From Litoditis marina (taxonomy: Eukaryota; Nematoda; Chromadorea; Rhabditida; Rhabditidae): a DNA stretch of 64,000 nucleotides. The number at the start of each line of letters is the position of its first letter. Position 1 is the first letter of the stretch. This document shows, piece after piece, positions 10,628 through 24,608 of this stretch. A program made the position numbers and the translations under genes. The stretch is taken from the NCBI GenBank assembly GCA_964036275.1, contig OZ038435.1, forward strand, positions 32,283,521 to 32,347,520, given 5' to 3'. Below the pieces are notes generated by a model. That model searched no databases. It saw nothing but the letters and a program-made list of their open reading frames with translations, and had not been told where the DNA came from.

Positions 10628-13600
10628 ATGTCTTTCAAAGTCCCTCGTGGGAGGACGGGGCCAGGAGAAGGTGCGTTTTTACTAGTAGCTCTTCGCAATT
10701 TCTATGATGTTCATGCTATGAACATAATAGTCATCTCCGATATCAGCAGGTATATGTTCAGGCTCACCGGAATAGAACTGGAAAGGAGTGTTTCTGTATA
10801 TATGATTTCACGGTTTTGTCTCCTTTTCCTAACCGACACCGTAGTTGATTGACCTGCTTTGCTACGTTAATTCGGACGGACGCAATCAATACAAGCCATC
10901 TTTTTGTTTTGCGCTGAAAAAGTATAGCTTGGTTTGTTGTAAGCTTTTTTGTTCATGTTGCAGCTCTAAGATTGGCCCACTTTCTCATACAGATACAGAA
11001 GCTTTTCTCAGACAATAGACAAAGGTTATTTCAGAAAATCGGTTCATCAGTGGGCATATTTGCAACAGTCGGGTTCATCGTCCATTTAGCTCTTGAAATT
11101 TTTAATTTCTCAGCGAAAGAGTCTCGTTGATTCTTTCGGGATGATCCGGTCTTTAAGATGATATAACCATGCAAATCATCTGTTGTATTTTCATTCTAGG
11201 CTCGGCCGGTGCGGTGAGTGAAGAAGTTCTTCGTCGTGCGTTCGCGGCAGTTCCCAAATGTCAGGTGTGTACACTGGAAACAACTTTCTACAAAATCTTC
11301 ACCTTTCTAGTGCTTTTGTAGCTACGCAGCAATTTTCCCAAGGTTTTAAGATTATAATGGAAACTTTCGAAAAATAGTTGTGAGGTTTAAAAGGGGAATG
11401 ATTGTTTGCCCTCAATTTAGAAAATAAAATGAATCAATACATTGTCTGTTCCATTCGCTTTCTATGGTCATTTTCTTCAGATTCTCTCTGTCAAAGACCT
11501 TCAGCACCATTTGGATTCCGCACGAGTTGTTTTGGAAAATGATGCCAACGATTGGGACAAGCGGACTAAAGCGGTAATTTTAAATTCATTCATTATTAAT
11601 TGAGTTCCAAAAAGAAACTATCAAAATGTGTTTTTTACATTCCAACCCCTTTCCATTCACATTCAGTTTTTAACCAAATTAAAGCATAACGATTATGTGG
11701 ACCAATCCCGTGTCGCCGGTCCTTTAAACTACAATGGAAATATGTATTGCAGTTTAAAGGACTAAAGCGTTGTGATTGGACCACATAATAGTCCTTCTTT
11801 TAGCCGTATTTTTTAATGAGTGACTAACTCTAGTTAATAGTGACGTGTGTTATTTTATTTGTATTTCGTTTTTGAATGTTTGTTGTTTTCAGCTGCAGCT
11901 AGTGCGTTCGGTAGTATTGGGTGGCGGTCTAAACTTCGAGGCCGAGTTGGTGACGAGTGTGCTCGACCTGGAAGATGCTCTGGTCACATCTGTGAAGGAT
12001 CTGCGCTCGCAGGTCTGCAAGGAGGCATGCATCACCGTCTGGTGCGTTTATTTTACTTCTCGATTAGTTTATAATAGTTTATTTGGGGGTTTAATGTTTT
12101 GCATCAAAAGTTGACCAATTCTCTCGTTTTGGGGAAAAAGTAGCCCGTTTTTCGATTTTTTTGTCTATTCGCACAAGTTTACTGCGGTGTGGATGGCATA
12201 GAGAAAATGAAGAGACAAGGTACCTGCACTGAAAATCAATCGAAAACTGGCCACATACTTCCAAAAACGGGGACAATTTGATGATTCAATCGGAAAACTA
12301 TCTCTCACACTGAGGGACTGAGGCCGCGTTTTTTGTGAGTAGACTTTTGTGACATTTTACTAGTAGTATATCACCCATGACCTGGGAACCGTTGCAATTG
12401 AAACTGTCATCTATAATCGTCTTGAGCTCAGCCGAATCAGCCCTAGCTTGTTCTCTACTTGCACATACTCGCATACCCCATCCACTGTTATCCAACCTAT
12501 GTTTTCTTTTCAGTTTTCTTGCTACCTTCCAAACTTCCTTTGAGTTGATTGTGAATCTTGCCGAATTCTTTGTTTCCGAACTTCTATGATATTGTCTAAA
12601 AACCCGTAAAAATTGGTTTTCATCGAGGAATGGAGCTTTCACAGGAATGGATGCAGATAGTTTTTGTTTTTCAACCTTTCTTTTCAGTTTCCTCGCCGTT
12701 GAGTTGGGAAGACATTTGGTGCGTCTGATGGACGACATTCTGCCGCACACGTTGGCTCTCGTCCAGAACAGTGCAAAGGTCATGGCCACCTCTGGAGCCC
12801 AGGCATGCGACTTCATCATTAAGGTAATGTCTTTGGTCATTAACATATGCTCTTAAATCATTAAGCTATCCGTTTAGCTCGTCAAAGTATGCCTTCAATA
12901 GATCAGGCTAGATTATTACGGTGTTTTTTTCATCGTCGAGGTCGAGAGCTGCTCTTAAATAGTTATGGTAGCTTTGGTAACTTGCTAACTTGGTAACATA
13001 TTTTGTCATGCTCTTTGGTCATCAATGTATACTCTTTGACAATTACGGTATGATCTTTGGTAATTTAGGTATACTTATAGAGCTTTAAAGTGTGCTCTTC
13101 ATCGTTGAGGTTGCGTTTATAGTACTAGAATTTCATTTTAAGAATGTGGAACATCCCACTCTACTCCCCATCATTCTCGGCAGCACTTCGCACAAATCAA
13201 AGGAGATGAGAAGGTACCTAACCTGTTTTCCGCACCCTATTCATGTTGTCGAGCCCATACGTATTTTTCTCTAAGAAAACTCGGCTTTTCTCTATCGCTC
13301 CTTTTGTACAATCTCTGCGCTGGTTTGGGTAGAAGGAACTTCATAGTTTTTGTCAAGGTTTGCTTTCCTGCTGAAATTTTGCATGGGAGAAGAGGTAGAT
13401 TCGATGGTAAATGTTACGTTTGTTTCAGACAAACTGTGGAGCTTATCAATCAAGTTCTCACCATCTGGGACCCCTCCACAATCAAGAAGCACGTAATCGC
13501 CATTGCCAATGTGGTGGAGGTGCGTTTTCTCTTTTTCGGAAACAAACATCGTGTTAACATTGACCGTTTTGTCAGAAAGGTTCCGCAAACACGCTCATTA

Positions 13601-16600
13601 CAGTCGAAGAAAGGAAAACTTGTAATTTCCCAACTACGAATGTGAATTTTCAATTGTTTCATTTTCAATCAAAAGAGTTTTTGTCTTTCCAGATCTAATT
13701 ATCTAATAATTTGCCTGGCTATCTATTTCATTCCTAGAAAATTCTAGATAAGACCATTCACCTATATAGATCATAGTTCTATAGTTCAATAGAAATAGAA
13801 AAAAACTAGGTTCTTTTAGCGTTTAATGTTTCACAGGTCACAACTGTATTCAACTTCAGAACGGTATTTCGGACGCGGATCCTAGTGTTCGCCAGGCGGC
13901 CAGAACCGCCTACCAACAGCTGGAAGAAAAGTGGCCCGACCATGCACAGCAGATATTCAAGGTTCTTTTTGTTTATACTCTTCATGATTTTTCGAGACGG
14001 TAACTCGTGATTTTGTATACTGTATTAGTGTGGTCATCGAGTTATTCTTATTACTCATAACGTATTTAGCATGGCCGTGATTGTAGTTTGTATTCTGTGT
14101 GTTTTGGGCACCTTTTCTGCAGTGATGAGAGTGGGAAAATGGCAACTCACACTTGTTCATATCCCATAGCCCATACGTATCAAAGCTCTTGACATACTAC
14201 CCTAACTATTGTTTAGATTAGTTCACCAAAGTAGAAAGTATACTAATGATGTTGGTATGAATACTTATTATTATCATTATCTTATTATGATCATAATTTT
14301 ATTATTATTTATATCATATTATTCTCCGGTTTGCAGCGATTGGATGCGTCTAAGCAGAAGGCGTTGTCGGGCGGTCTGTCGGCTGCCTCCTCGTCCCAAT
14401 CGATAACCAGCCTCCACGATGGAATGGCCGTCAGAAAGAGACTCGGCGGCTTCGGAGCCGCAAGACCTGCACGTTAGTTGATAATAATTATGAGAATAAT
14501 GGGATAAAATACTAGGATTGCGTTTGTTGCACAGTGTTTGGACAATATTACCGCAGTATGGTCTTTTTTCCTTCCTATCAAGTGGTTCCGGAATTGATCT
14601 TACACCAATAAACGCACAGAGATTTAAAAACGATTGTCGAGAGAAATTGTCTATCCCCTGTTCTTGAATCGAGAAACGGTTTACTTTTTGTAGACTAGTC
14701 ACACATTACTGGTTTGTGAAATACTCTTGTTGCAGCATCGTCGGCCTTTTTGTCCGGCAGATCGGCATCTGCGATTGACACGAAATCGGCTCAACGTGTG
14801 GCACAGTCCTCTCCTCGTGTTGGTCAGTTGTTCAGACTTGTCGTTTGTACTCTGATCTCTTGATCCCCTATAATTGTTGGAAAAGTTCTAAATTCAGGGT
14901 ACCTTATAGTGCTACTTCAAAGGATAACAACTCGAACGATACATTATTAGACAATTTAAACCTATAAGAATGTCGAAAGTCACATGAATCGCAGTTTCTG
15001 ATAATAATAATAATATTTTAATAACAAGGGAGCGCTATTTGAAAAAAAAACTTATATTCTATTCTTTCAGCATTGCCCTCGCGCACCGGATTCTCCACGG
15101 CTTCCGCATTCCCTCGAACCCCACAGACGGCTAGAGGTCCACGAAGTGCGGGTCTGGCCGGTGGTTCTGCCGGTGCTGGAATCAGAGAACCCGCGCAGCC
15201 CCGACTGCCTCCAACTAGAGCCACTGCTGACACCGGCGACGACCTGAATTCATCAATGGTGAGCTGCGTTCGATCATACTTGAGCAGCTTGTTGAATAGT
15301 CAAAAAACGAAGAATCGCCGAATCGCCCATTTTTTTCTTTCTCTTTCATTATAGTTTTTATACGCCTGGACACCCAAGTTCGGTTTGACCGGTTTTGTTG
15401 AATGGTGTGTGGTTGTGCTGGATACTCGTCCAATTGTTGATTTGCTTAGAATCGTCTGTCCGTAGCTGGTGAAGACGAGGAAGACTTTTTGCTCGGTGAT
15501 CAGTTCTCTGGGTAAGTACTTTGTTCAATTTGACTAACGACCAAATACCATAAAAAGTGAACGTGTTTAGTGTTGCATAGTTTGAATACTCAGCCTGGGG
15601 TTCATTCGAGTCTGCTTCTATTACAGAAACAATAATGAAGAAAAAAACATTGTAGCATCATTTAAAACTACTAACTTTCTTTGAGAAGTATGATGTGAGA
15701 AGTGTATTACCACAACTACCAGGTAACTGTTCAATAATTTAAACTATTTTCATTCAGTAATTATTTAGGCTATTTCAATTTTCGAAGTTGGTAAACAAAC
15801 TGTTTCAGGATGTCTCATCGCGACGCGGTGCTCCTGAAGTCGTTGAAGTCATGCAGTTCAGCCAACTTTGTCGAAAAGAGAGATGGATTGAAAGGAGTAC
15901 TGGATCTATTCAAGTTGGTCTTACTCATGCACTATTAAGGTGGTACGAACAGAAATAATTATTCAAAGATTGTCTCTATTTACGCCACTGTTGGGGAAAG
16001 TTGGTTGTTCTCGATAATCTAAAATTTGCACGTTTCTAAATCGAAAAAAGGCTCCCCCTTGTACAATGGGCACACGTTTCTGGAGTGGCTTACTGGGGTG
16101 CCTTTTCGATTTTAATTTTGTTGTAGACATTAACAGAGGTACATGCGCGTAAGTTGTAGCGTTTAATTGTTTTAATAGGGTTTTCAAACAATGCTACTTG
16201 ATTGCTCTTCACTGATTGCACCTGGAGAAAAGTGTTGAATTTCGTCAATTTTTCTGTTTCAGTACCGGCTATTCACTGAGGCCTGAGAACTCTGAGCGGG
16301 TGACAAAAATGGTCGACAAGATGATTTCCGATTGGAATTTCAAGGTATTCATGCATTCTATTCGTCTTCAACTGTTAACTGAAACCAAACACCAGTAAAG
16401 TTGGACCGTTTCTCAAAGAGGGATATTTTTCGATGAAAGTGCGTTTTTTGCATGGAAAGTTGCAAAATTTTAAATTTTTTAGAGAGGGGATGTTTTTCGA
16501 GGATCATGTGATTCACTCAAATTTGATTGATTAAAGCTTGAATGGCGATCATTCACAAATTCTGGCAGTCTTTATATGTATTGCTTATTATTAGTTTTAT

Positions 16601-19600
16601 AATGAAATTCTTATTTTCCAGCTCATACCTCTCATGATGGAAACTATCAGCAAGCTGCTCATCTCTAGCAGCACAACCCTCTCAGACTGGCTGCCACACC
16701 TTCTCAGCAAACTCATCTGGAAGCATTCCGTGGAACTCATTCCCAACGTCAAGGTTAATTTAGTTTATATTCTTTTTATATGTATTGTTTCATGTCGCTT
16801 CCTAACTCCTAACGAATCATTAATATCATTCATTATATGTGTACTCATTCCTGTCGAACATCGTCAAGGTTAGGTTTTGCTTAAATTTTATATGTATTGC
16901 TTCATGTCACTTTACAACGCGGTTATCACTATAAATATCACACATTTTATGTACAAAGCCTTTTCTAAGTATCCTTACTTTTTGATGTGCGACATGAGCT
17001 GGTAAAAAACATCACATGTGCCTATCATCAGCTTCTTGGTGTCAGGAAATTGGTTGTAAACTAATTTACTCTCTTTAGATTACTTTATTTGTTTTGGTAA
17101 ATTTCAAATACTGACTACGAATCGTAGATCATCGAATTGTCACCCGATAAGAACTGTTAGCTGCAATCAGTACTCTATGATTCGTGAATTCAGTGATCAG
17201 AAACGTTTCAGAAATCGGTTCACCAGTGTTTGACGATGATCCGAGACAATTTCGATAAAACTGTGCTGTTCCACGCCATGTGTACGATCATTGTGGATAC
17301 TCCTCATCAGGCTCCGCCCCCTAAGGTTTGTCATGATATGAGTTATCGATATACTCGTTTCTCATCACTTTTTGACCTTTCTCTTCTTCTGAATAATTAA
17401 GCATGATGTATATCTGCCACAGACGTTGAGCATTTACAGAGCTTAGACTGTCTCTTTTGGGTCTTTTAAGTAAGTTTGTCTCTCTGATTCATTTGATTCT
17501 CTGCATCTCGTATAGTAAAACAACAACAAGATGAAAAGGCAAAGTATTCGTGATTTAAGAACTTATTTTGTGTTGCTTCAATTATTATTGAGCTGTTTTT
17601 TTACTGTTTTTATCAACCATTTCAGGTGAAGCAGGGCTATCTCTCCTATCTACACGACGTTTTGTCGGGAATGGAGAGCGGGGTGGAACTGAACACAGAT
17701 CTGGTCCGACGGGCGGTGCACAAGATATTCGAATGGATCGAGGCCCCGAAGAACGCCTCATTCCGAATGGTCAGAACACATTTATTATCGGGTTCACTTT
17801 CTATACAGTAAAGCAAGTGTATGTTGCGCTCTGCTTGTAGTTTGATCGCGCCGATTTTCGGTCTATGTTCGTAAATTATGGCATGTAACGAGATCAAACA
17901 ACAAGGGAGGTTTGGTTTTCCTCTATATTTAGTCACAACGTGAGACGAATTAGTAGAAAGTAAAATTAGTCCCGTCATGGCGGATCAGATAGCTCTCTCC
18001 CTGTTGGTAAGGTATGATTTTTTTATATTCCCTGTTCCGCCGATGTTGACAACACTATTGCTAGTTTAAGATTAGATGACTAAGTGTATAGTAGTAACAA
18101 GGGGTCAGTGTATCCGTGGCCACGAATACCTCAGAGCATGCAGAGACAGAAAGATTTGGAGATCGGTCATGGTCCACCACTATGTAACATTGTGATGTGA
18201 CGAATAAAACGAGAACTTGCAACTTGAAGGGGTTGTTTCAGGTGAGTGAGACGGTGATTGTCGACCTGTTCACCCTTAACTCGGCCGATTTCTCGGCCCT
18301 CCTCAGCACCCTGCCGCCCGCCTGGAAGGAGTTCGCCTTCAGTCTGTTGAGCAAGACCAGAACGGAAGAGAACAACCTGAGAGGAGTTGGGTGGGTATTC
18401 GGTTGGATCTTGTACTTCTCAGTTTCCCGCAAGAACATCTATTTTTGTGTGCTGGCCTCTCGGAATACCGTATATACATCTCAGACATCACTTTGTTTTG
18501 TGCTCTAGTGCAATATTTCAGTTTTCATTTGTTTTGCAAACAAATAACCGCTATGAGCACAGGTAATAAGGCAAGTTACTTGTTTTCGTTCTGCAAATCA
18601 ATAACCGCTCTGATTACTAGGAATGAGACAAGTGAGATTTTCCTCTGCCAAGTTATGCAATTTGATATTCGATGCGTATTATTATCAGTACTATGTTATG
18701 TTTTAGTTCGCCCCGCGTGACTCCGAATGTGCGCAGAGACGTGATGTCTCCATCCCTGGCCTCTCCTGCACGTGCTCATCACGTGGATGTGCGTCGGGAC
18801 GTGAGGATGTCACCCGCGATGGCTAGCCCTGCACGTGCTCATCACGTGGATATGCATAGAGAAGTCAGGATGTCTCCCTCGGTGACTTCTCCGGCACGTG
18901 CTCATCACGTGGACGGGAGTGGTACCAGACGAATGCTGGGACCAATTCACAGTGGCAACAACTCGCCCACCATCCAGCCCGCCAATACCAAAGAGAAGGA
19001 GGGCGAAAATGATTCCTTCAAGGTTGGTTGAACGTTTTTCGCCACGTTTTCACGTAGCCAGTTCTGCATCATTTCTATGCTGCGCTCCAATCAATCCGGT
19101 TCTCTTTCTTCCATGGTACTTTGGTAATACTCCCATAGTGGTAAACATTTGCGAACACGCTCTTTTTTTTGTATGGCTTTTTCATGACGATGACGAGTTT
19201 CTGTTCCATAATGGAAATATATTATTAGGTTCATCCTCAAATCTGTATAACAGGGATTATTCGGCAAGTTTGAAGTTTCACCAGCAGTATAAATAAAAAA
19301 TCTCTTTTTTTCAGGAAACTGACTGTCTGCTGGATAAAACTATCCATTTGGCCGATGACGATCTGGCACAGAAGACGTACGTAGATGAACTTCTGGAGGA
19401 GCTGACTGATATGGAAGCGAAGCCTGAGAGGTACGCTAGGGTAATATAGGGTTAGCTCAGGGGAGAACGGGTCGATACTGTACATCTTTCTCCATGGCCA
19501 TTCATACTTTTCACGTGGATGTTACGCGTCGGTTAATAGTGAAGAAAACATGCATATGGATTTAGTTGGTGTTGACGCCGGCGTGAATCTAAGGTGGCCA

Positions 19601-21981
19601 ACTTTCTCTCATTTATGTTTATTGTTATTGGTTTTCTATATGTGTGTATGCAGAAACTGATTGTACTGAAAAATGTGAATTCTTGTGTTGAAAACTGACA
19701 ATATCTCAGTAATTGGTGCGGAGGAACAAAGTAATTCATTTATTTATCTACATTCAAAGAATGTGGCACTCGCTCATCAGAGAAAGAGAAGAAAATTTGG
19801 AAATAATTGAATGTCAGTTAGTAAGTCATTGTGTATTCTTCCAGATCAGCCGAGCAGGTGAAGGCGCTTCGTCAACTGCATCAGATGGTGTCGGAGGGTT
19901 CTCTGACGTCGTGGGAGGACACGTTCCGCCCGCTACTCGTCCGCATCTTCGAGTGTCTCACCAGCCAGCACACCAATATCAAACGACACGCAATCCGCCT
20001 TCTTACTAAGATATGGTTAGTTTATGAGATGTGTCATTATCGTTATGTATGAAGAAGTTTGAGATATTGGGCTTTAAATCAATTTGAATATGGAACGCGG
20101 ACCGAAAAGTCATTGTTGGGTCAGATCGTTAACTTAGCCCCACTTTAACTCTAATGCGACTCTAATCCTACGCACTCCTTAAATATGGTCAGTTAGTAAG
20201 ATTTTATATTCTATAGAGATTTCAGTACATTTCACCTTTTTCAGTCAGTTTCTGCTTTTTCAGCATGGCTCAGGCGGTGCGTTTCAACGAGATGACCGAC
20301 CTGGTTCTGCTGAAGCTGTTCACGGCAGTAGCTGACGAGGAGACTCAGAAGAATATGGTAATGACACACTTTCACACTGTTCGAAATTTTTAGTTTTCAG
20401 AGAAGTTGTGCTTGGGCAAGTTTATGGTTTTCCTTTACCTACCGTATTCCCAACCCAAATCAAGCCGGCTATTCAGTGGTACTTCGCAAAAGATTATTTC
20501 TTTGAAGTTGGATTGGTGGTTCCAAGCGCTCAAGTTGAGTCCGAAGTTACTTTTTAAGTCTTGTATAGTTATTTAGATATGAAAAGTTGGCGTTGGCAGC
20601 GTAGTTATCGTAACCCTGTCATTGTAGATGCTGATGAGTGCCGCCGACGACTGTATGAAAGTGCTGGCCACGCATCTCCCCGCCCACTTGGTAATACGCA
20701 CCCTCAACCCCATCATTCACACTGCCGTGAGTTGGTTTTTTCTTCTGTTCATGGATCATGATGCCGTCGCGCAATTTCCTCATGTCACATTAAACATAGT
20801 TTGTTTTCAAATGTGCTGAAAAGAGTTTTCAACAGTATGTCGTCACAACAAACTATTGTTGTGTTCAATTATCTGTATTGTCTCAATTTCGATAATTTTT
20901 GTCTGTAGCCAGAACATCTTAGAAAACTGGCTCTTATCTATCTACCATGAGAGCCGTGGTTTTTTTAAATACAAAATATTGACTTTGCCAAAATTAGTCA
21001 AAAACGAAAGAATACTCGAACCTTATATTTTGTGATTCCATCTACTGGTTGTATTTCTCAGTCGGACCCCTCCATGATCTCGGCTCTGAAAATGCTGGAA
21101 CGGCTGATCGATACTGTAGAAGCTGAATACCTGTCCAGCATTCTCAACGACATCACACCCACCGTCATCGCTGTCAGTTTTTGCATTCGTTGATACGACG
21201 CTTTCAAAGTGAGACGATGATGTGAACCAATCCCGACGCATCGGTCTAAACTACAATTGAAAATGTATTGCTGTTCAAAGGACGAAAGTGTTGGGATTGG
21301 TCCACATAATAGTCCTTCTTCAAAGGAGTGGTTCACCAGTAATGTTTGAGCCCTAATGAGGAAAGTTAATGAGATTGTCGAACAATGAACAGTAGAAGAG
21401 AGAGGTTACCGTTCAAGTTTGGAGAGCTTTGCTTGTCTAGGGTACTGATAATTGACTCGCGGTACTGCTGCCAGTTTATGCGACATTCTGTTCAATCTTG
21501 TAACAGCATAACAAAATACATTCCACATTATTTCTCTTTCTCCTGCAGTCATTTTGGATTCTCATAACAGCAAATATTGCATTCTTTCAGTGTTGCAAGA
21601 ACTCGGTCTCTTCGGTCCGAAAAGTGGCCGTTTTCGCGTTGGTGGCCATAGTACACAGAGTGGGCAGGGACGCAGTGGAACATCACCTGAAGAGCCTCGA
21701 TCTCAAGGGGGTTAGTTCACCGGTTTCAACTCTATTCAGTTTTCTGCGTCATGTGAATTTTCTTCGAAGTGAAGCCTGTTTCACGTTGAACAACGTTAGA
21801 GCGTTAGAAAAGAAAAAAACTGCGTTAGAACTTCCCGTTGATTAAAATCAGTTCTCGAGATTTTAACTATGTGAATCTTCAAAAGGTTCTTCAAACTGAC
21901 AGTGTAATATTCTTCTATTTTCAGAGAAGGGTGCTCGAAGTGTACATTCAACGACGTGAGGCCGCTGCCGCTCGCGTCTAA
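10628..21981 (+). CDS. cls-2: CLASP-family microtubule-stabilising protein, 26 exons, 1008 aa
   Basis: Exons: 10628-10670, 11200-11264, 11481-11573, 11893-12041, 12688-12823, 13143-13213, 13429-13519, 13860-13961, 14337-14472, 14736-14816, 15071-15258, 15450-15511, 15809-15913, 16263-16344, 16622-16753, 17212-17325, 17626-17769, 18242-18390, 18707-19022, 19315-19430, 19845-20015, 20264-20357, 20628-20726, 21062-21172, 21591-21710, 21925-21981. CLASPs bind microtubules through TOG domains and act at plus ends and kinetochores. TOG2-like region about 15-250 (NDWDKR, DLRSQVCKEACITV, NSAKVMATSG); Ser/Arg/Pro linker 251-400; second TOG about 405-647; repeat linker 650-755; C-terminal CLIP-interacting region about 770-1005. 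No TOG1 is seen. An acceptor at 10606/10607 lies 21 bases before the ATG; that segment is open in frame, so longer isoforms with upstream exons remain possible. No SxIP motif was seen in the linker. The symbol refers to the worm family; paralogue identity is not proven. Confidence 0.92.
11681..11800. mobile_element. 120-bp foldback MITE, family B, copy 2
   Basis: Same terminal and interior inverted repeats as the copy at 9243-9362 (ACGATTATGTGGACCAATC / GATTGGACCACATAATAGTC). It lies in CLASP intron 3, between exons ending at 11573 and starting at 11893. It is noncoding. Confidence 0.85.
17834..17905. mobile_element. Short inverted-repeat element with GTAGTTTGATC ends
   Basis: The left end CTTGTAGTTTGATCGCG and right end CGAGATCAAACAACAAG are imperfect inverted repeats around a roughly 40-bp middle. 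The same GTAGTTTGATCTCG word occurs singly or paired at about 27200, 27655, 28505-28810, 42403, 60890-60930, 61763-61830 and 62440, so it marks an abundant dispersed family. This copy lies in CLASP intron 17. Confidence 0.6.
18726..18914 (+). repeat. Three in-frame 63-bp repeats inside CLASP exon 19
   Basis: Three consecutive 63-bp units (18726-18788, 18789-18851, 18852-18914) encode 21-residue repeats with the core MSPxxxSPARAHHVD preceded by a basic R-R/E-D/V segment. SPARAHHVD is identical in all three. Each unit holds two Ser-Pro sites and a basic patch in the linker between the second TOG and the C-terminal domain. I know of no equivalent repeat in vertebrate CLASP. Confidence 0.93.
21206..21321. 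mobile_element. Foldback MITE, family B, copy 3
   Basis: A more diverged copy of the 9243-9362 element: ACGATGATGTGAACCAATC on the left, GATTGGTCCACATAATAGTC on the right, with a decayed interior pair. It lies in the CLASP intron between exons ending at 21172 and starting at 21591. Confidence 0.8.
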
Positions 21982-22864
21982 TCTTCCGGTCTATCATTCC
22001 GGTATCCCGGTGAAGCAGTCCTCATTGCCAATTCTCGTCTCTAATTTGCCGTATGTGCTATGCTGATCGTTTGTGTGTCCACTACCAGTTATAGGGGTTG
22101 TTTTGTCCGGCTATGATTGTAGTTCCGTTCCAGTGTTTTTTGGTGGCAATTCAAAAATTATGCTGTGTATACCGATCAAGCTACAAGTCAAAATTGTTCA
22201 CCACCTATACCGGTGCTTTCGTTACGGGACTTTTTGTATCTCTCTCTTCACACACTTAACTTAAGCAGACTCTCTGGCTATTTCATAACTGGTAATCGTG
22301 CATAAATTCGTTTTATTGATCTTCATTATGTATTACTCAGCACCTTATCGCTTTTCACTTGGTCCTTGTTCCATTTTATCCGTGAGACTTTCGTTCAGAA
22401 TCTTATTTCGTTGTGTAGATGGTCGTTGCTTGAATTTTCTGTAATCATCAATAAATATTTGGAGTCGAATCGTGTTTGAAACTCTGATTGAAATCGGCAA
22501 ACCGTGGTCATGTTTGAAGTTTTGTTCAAGGTTTTAATAAGATAATTGTGTATGAAAAGTGCAAGAGAATTGTATGGTAATTTTTATTTTAGTCTGTGCT
22601 AGTATTTTGATAGAAGCAAATCTAGGATAGCTGTGGTTATACCAGTAACCTCAATGACACCCGTCAGTTGGCGCGTTGCAGACAGCCTATCTATGTTTCA
22701 TGCTGGTGCGCTCTAGCTAAGAAGATATCATCGGTTCACAGTCAGTCATGAGGTTTAATGGAGAAAATGAGCTGGCAGTTGGTATCAAATCAAGTTATAG
22801 ACTTCACCAAATTATATTTTCAAACTAATATTATGAATCAATTACTGGGGAAAAATAGTTTTAG
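21982..22864. other. Intergenic region, CLASP 3' UTR and upstream of next gene
   Basis: An AATAAA at 22450-22455 could be the CLASP polyadenylation signal, about 470 bp past the stop. A GTTTTAG acceptor ending at 22864 precedes the next gene's ATG by seven bases. The roughly 890-bp spacing is too long for a typical nematode operon. No other coding exon is seen. Confidence 0.45.
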
Positions 22865-22871
22865 CTCTTCT

Positions 22872-24558
22872 ATGACCTCGGTCACATTCGACACGCGAAG
22901 GGCTGTGCGTGGTGTAACTGCTCGTGTCAGAGACAGCGCGGGTGTCGGCAATGTAGCCCAAATCCTGGCACGCGAATATGAGAGGTTGGCGATGGTCCCG
23001 AAATAGCTCAAGGAAATCCGACAACTTTTTCTATTTCTTAAATTATGGATACAAATAAATTAAAGATTTGTATTTTTTCTGGTTCCGCCATTAATCTGTT
23101 CTTGTTCACTGTCATGATATAGTACGTGAGTATCAGACATGACATCACGCCCGATTACAGGAAGCCCTAATACCCTGAATAGTCGGCAAATGGAGTATGA
23201 AACTTGCATTAGGCTATTTGTGACGCAAATGAAGTTTCACTTGTTCCAATGGAAAAACGGCTTCCTCAAAATTCTAGACACATGCCTCTTGTGTTTCAGA
23301 CCTGGGGTAGGGGAAATTCACCCGTTTGTTAATCTTATTTGCTTACCCATATGAGGTTGTTCAGAGCCAAAGATGGTGAGGAGAGTGTGAAGTTCTGTCT
23401 GGATGAGCTGCACGAGATTCGCCAGGAGCTGAGGGTGCGTTATTGAGCATGGGTGGTACACCGGTTAACTGACGGAAAGATCCTCAACTTTTAGTCTCGA
23501 AATGGAGAGGGGTTTTCCTTTCAGGGAACCAATAACTTTCAAACTTTTTTGCCTACGGGACCTCCATCTCTTCTAGGGTTGTTAATCGAGTTCAAAATTT
23601 CGAGTTTTGGGAAATTTCGAGTTCTCGAGTTTTGGGAAATTTCGAGTTTTGGGGAATTTCGAGTTTCGAGTTCGACTCGACTCGGAAATTTTCGAGTTTT
23701 TTCGAGTCGAGTCGACTTTTGAGTGTTTTTGGACCCAAAAAGTCCAATTTTCGAGTTCGAATTTTTGATTTTCGAGTTTTCGCGTTCAAAATTTCGAGTT
23801 TTCGAGTTTAGAAAAATTTCGAGTTTTTGTGTTTTGGAAAATTTCGAGTTTTCGAGTTTTGAGAAATTTCGACTCAAAAATTTTCGAGTTTTTTCGAGTC
23901 GAGTTTCGAGTTCGACTTTAACAACCCTAATCTCTTCCACACTTTCTGAAGAAAGATGTTTCCTTTACAGGGTTTCACTTCTAGTTTTCTTTCCGTAGGA
24001 GAGCTCCATATCTTCTCAGCTCGGAATCCTAATTTCAAAAGTCAATTTTTGATTCTGTAGTAGATCTCGATTACTGAAATGAATTTCTGTCGGAACAGGT
24101 TATCGAGTGCGAATGTTTCCGTCAATCCATCTTTGTTTCTAGAAGACGCTATCCGAGCTAAGAGATGGCGATGGTGCGGATTCTGATATCGGCTATCTAT
24201 CCTTTATCAAGAAAGACCGTCTTCAGGGTCTGCTGAGCGAAATTGGAGGTAATTTGCTGAGACGTATAGAGCAAATATTGAGTATGAGGCTATGGTGTTT
24301 TTAGTCGATTTGTGCATGTTCGAGTTAGAAACAATGAAAACTTCCGAGTTTTTAACTATAGTAGCAAAGGTTTTTTGTTTGTTTAAAAGTTTTTTTTTTC
24401 GTTCCAAAGTTCATTCCAGACTCTAACCGATCTGAATCTCCTGTTTCTGATGCTCAGCCCTCGGTGAAGTTCACCATACCTGCACTAGACATTTCGTCGG
24501 TTAAAAAGGACAACTTACCTGATGACGTGTGAGTTTAAGTATAGTTGAGAGGCGTTAG

Positions 24559-24608
<50 letters not shown>

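Noticed and set aside
12298..12846. 182-codon minus-strand open frame, one of the longest in the window
   Set aside because: It runs antisense over CLASP exon 5 and the flanking intron, has no recognisable domain, and the plus-strand exon there is strongly supported.
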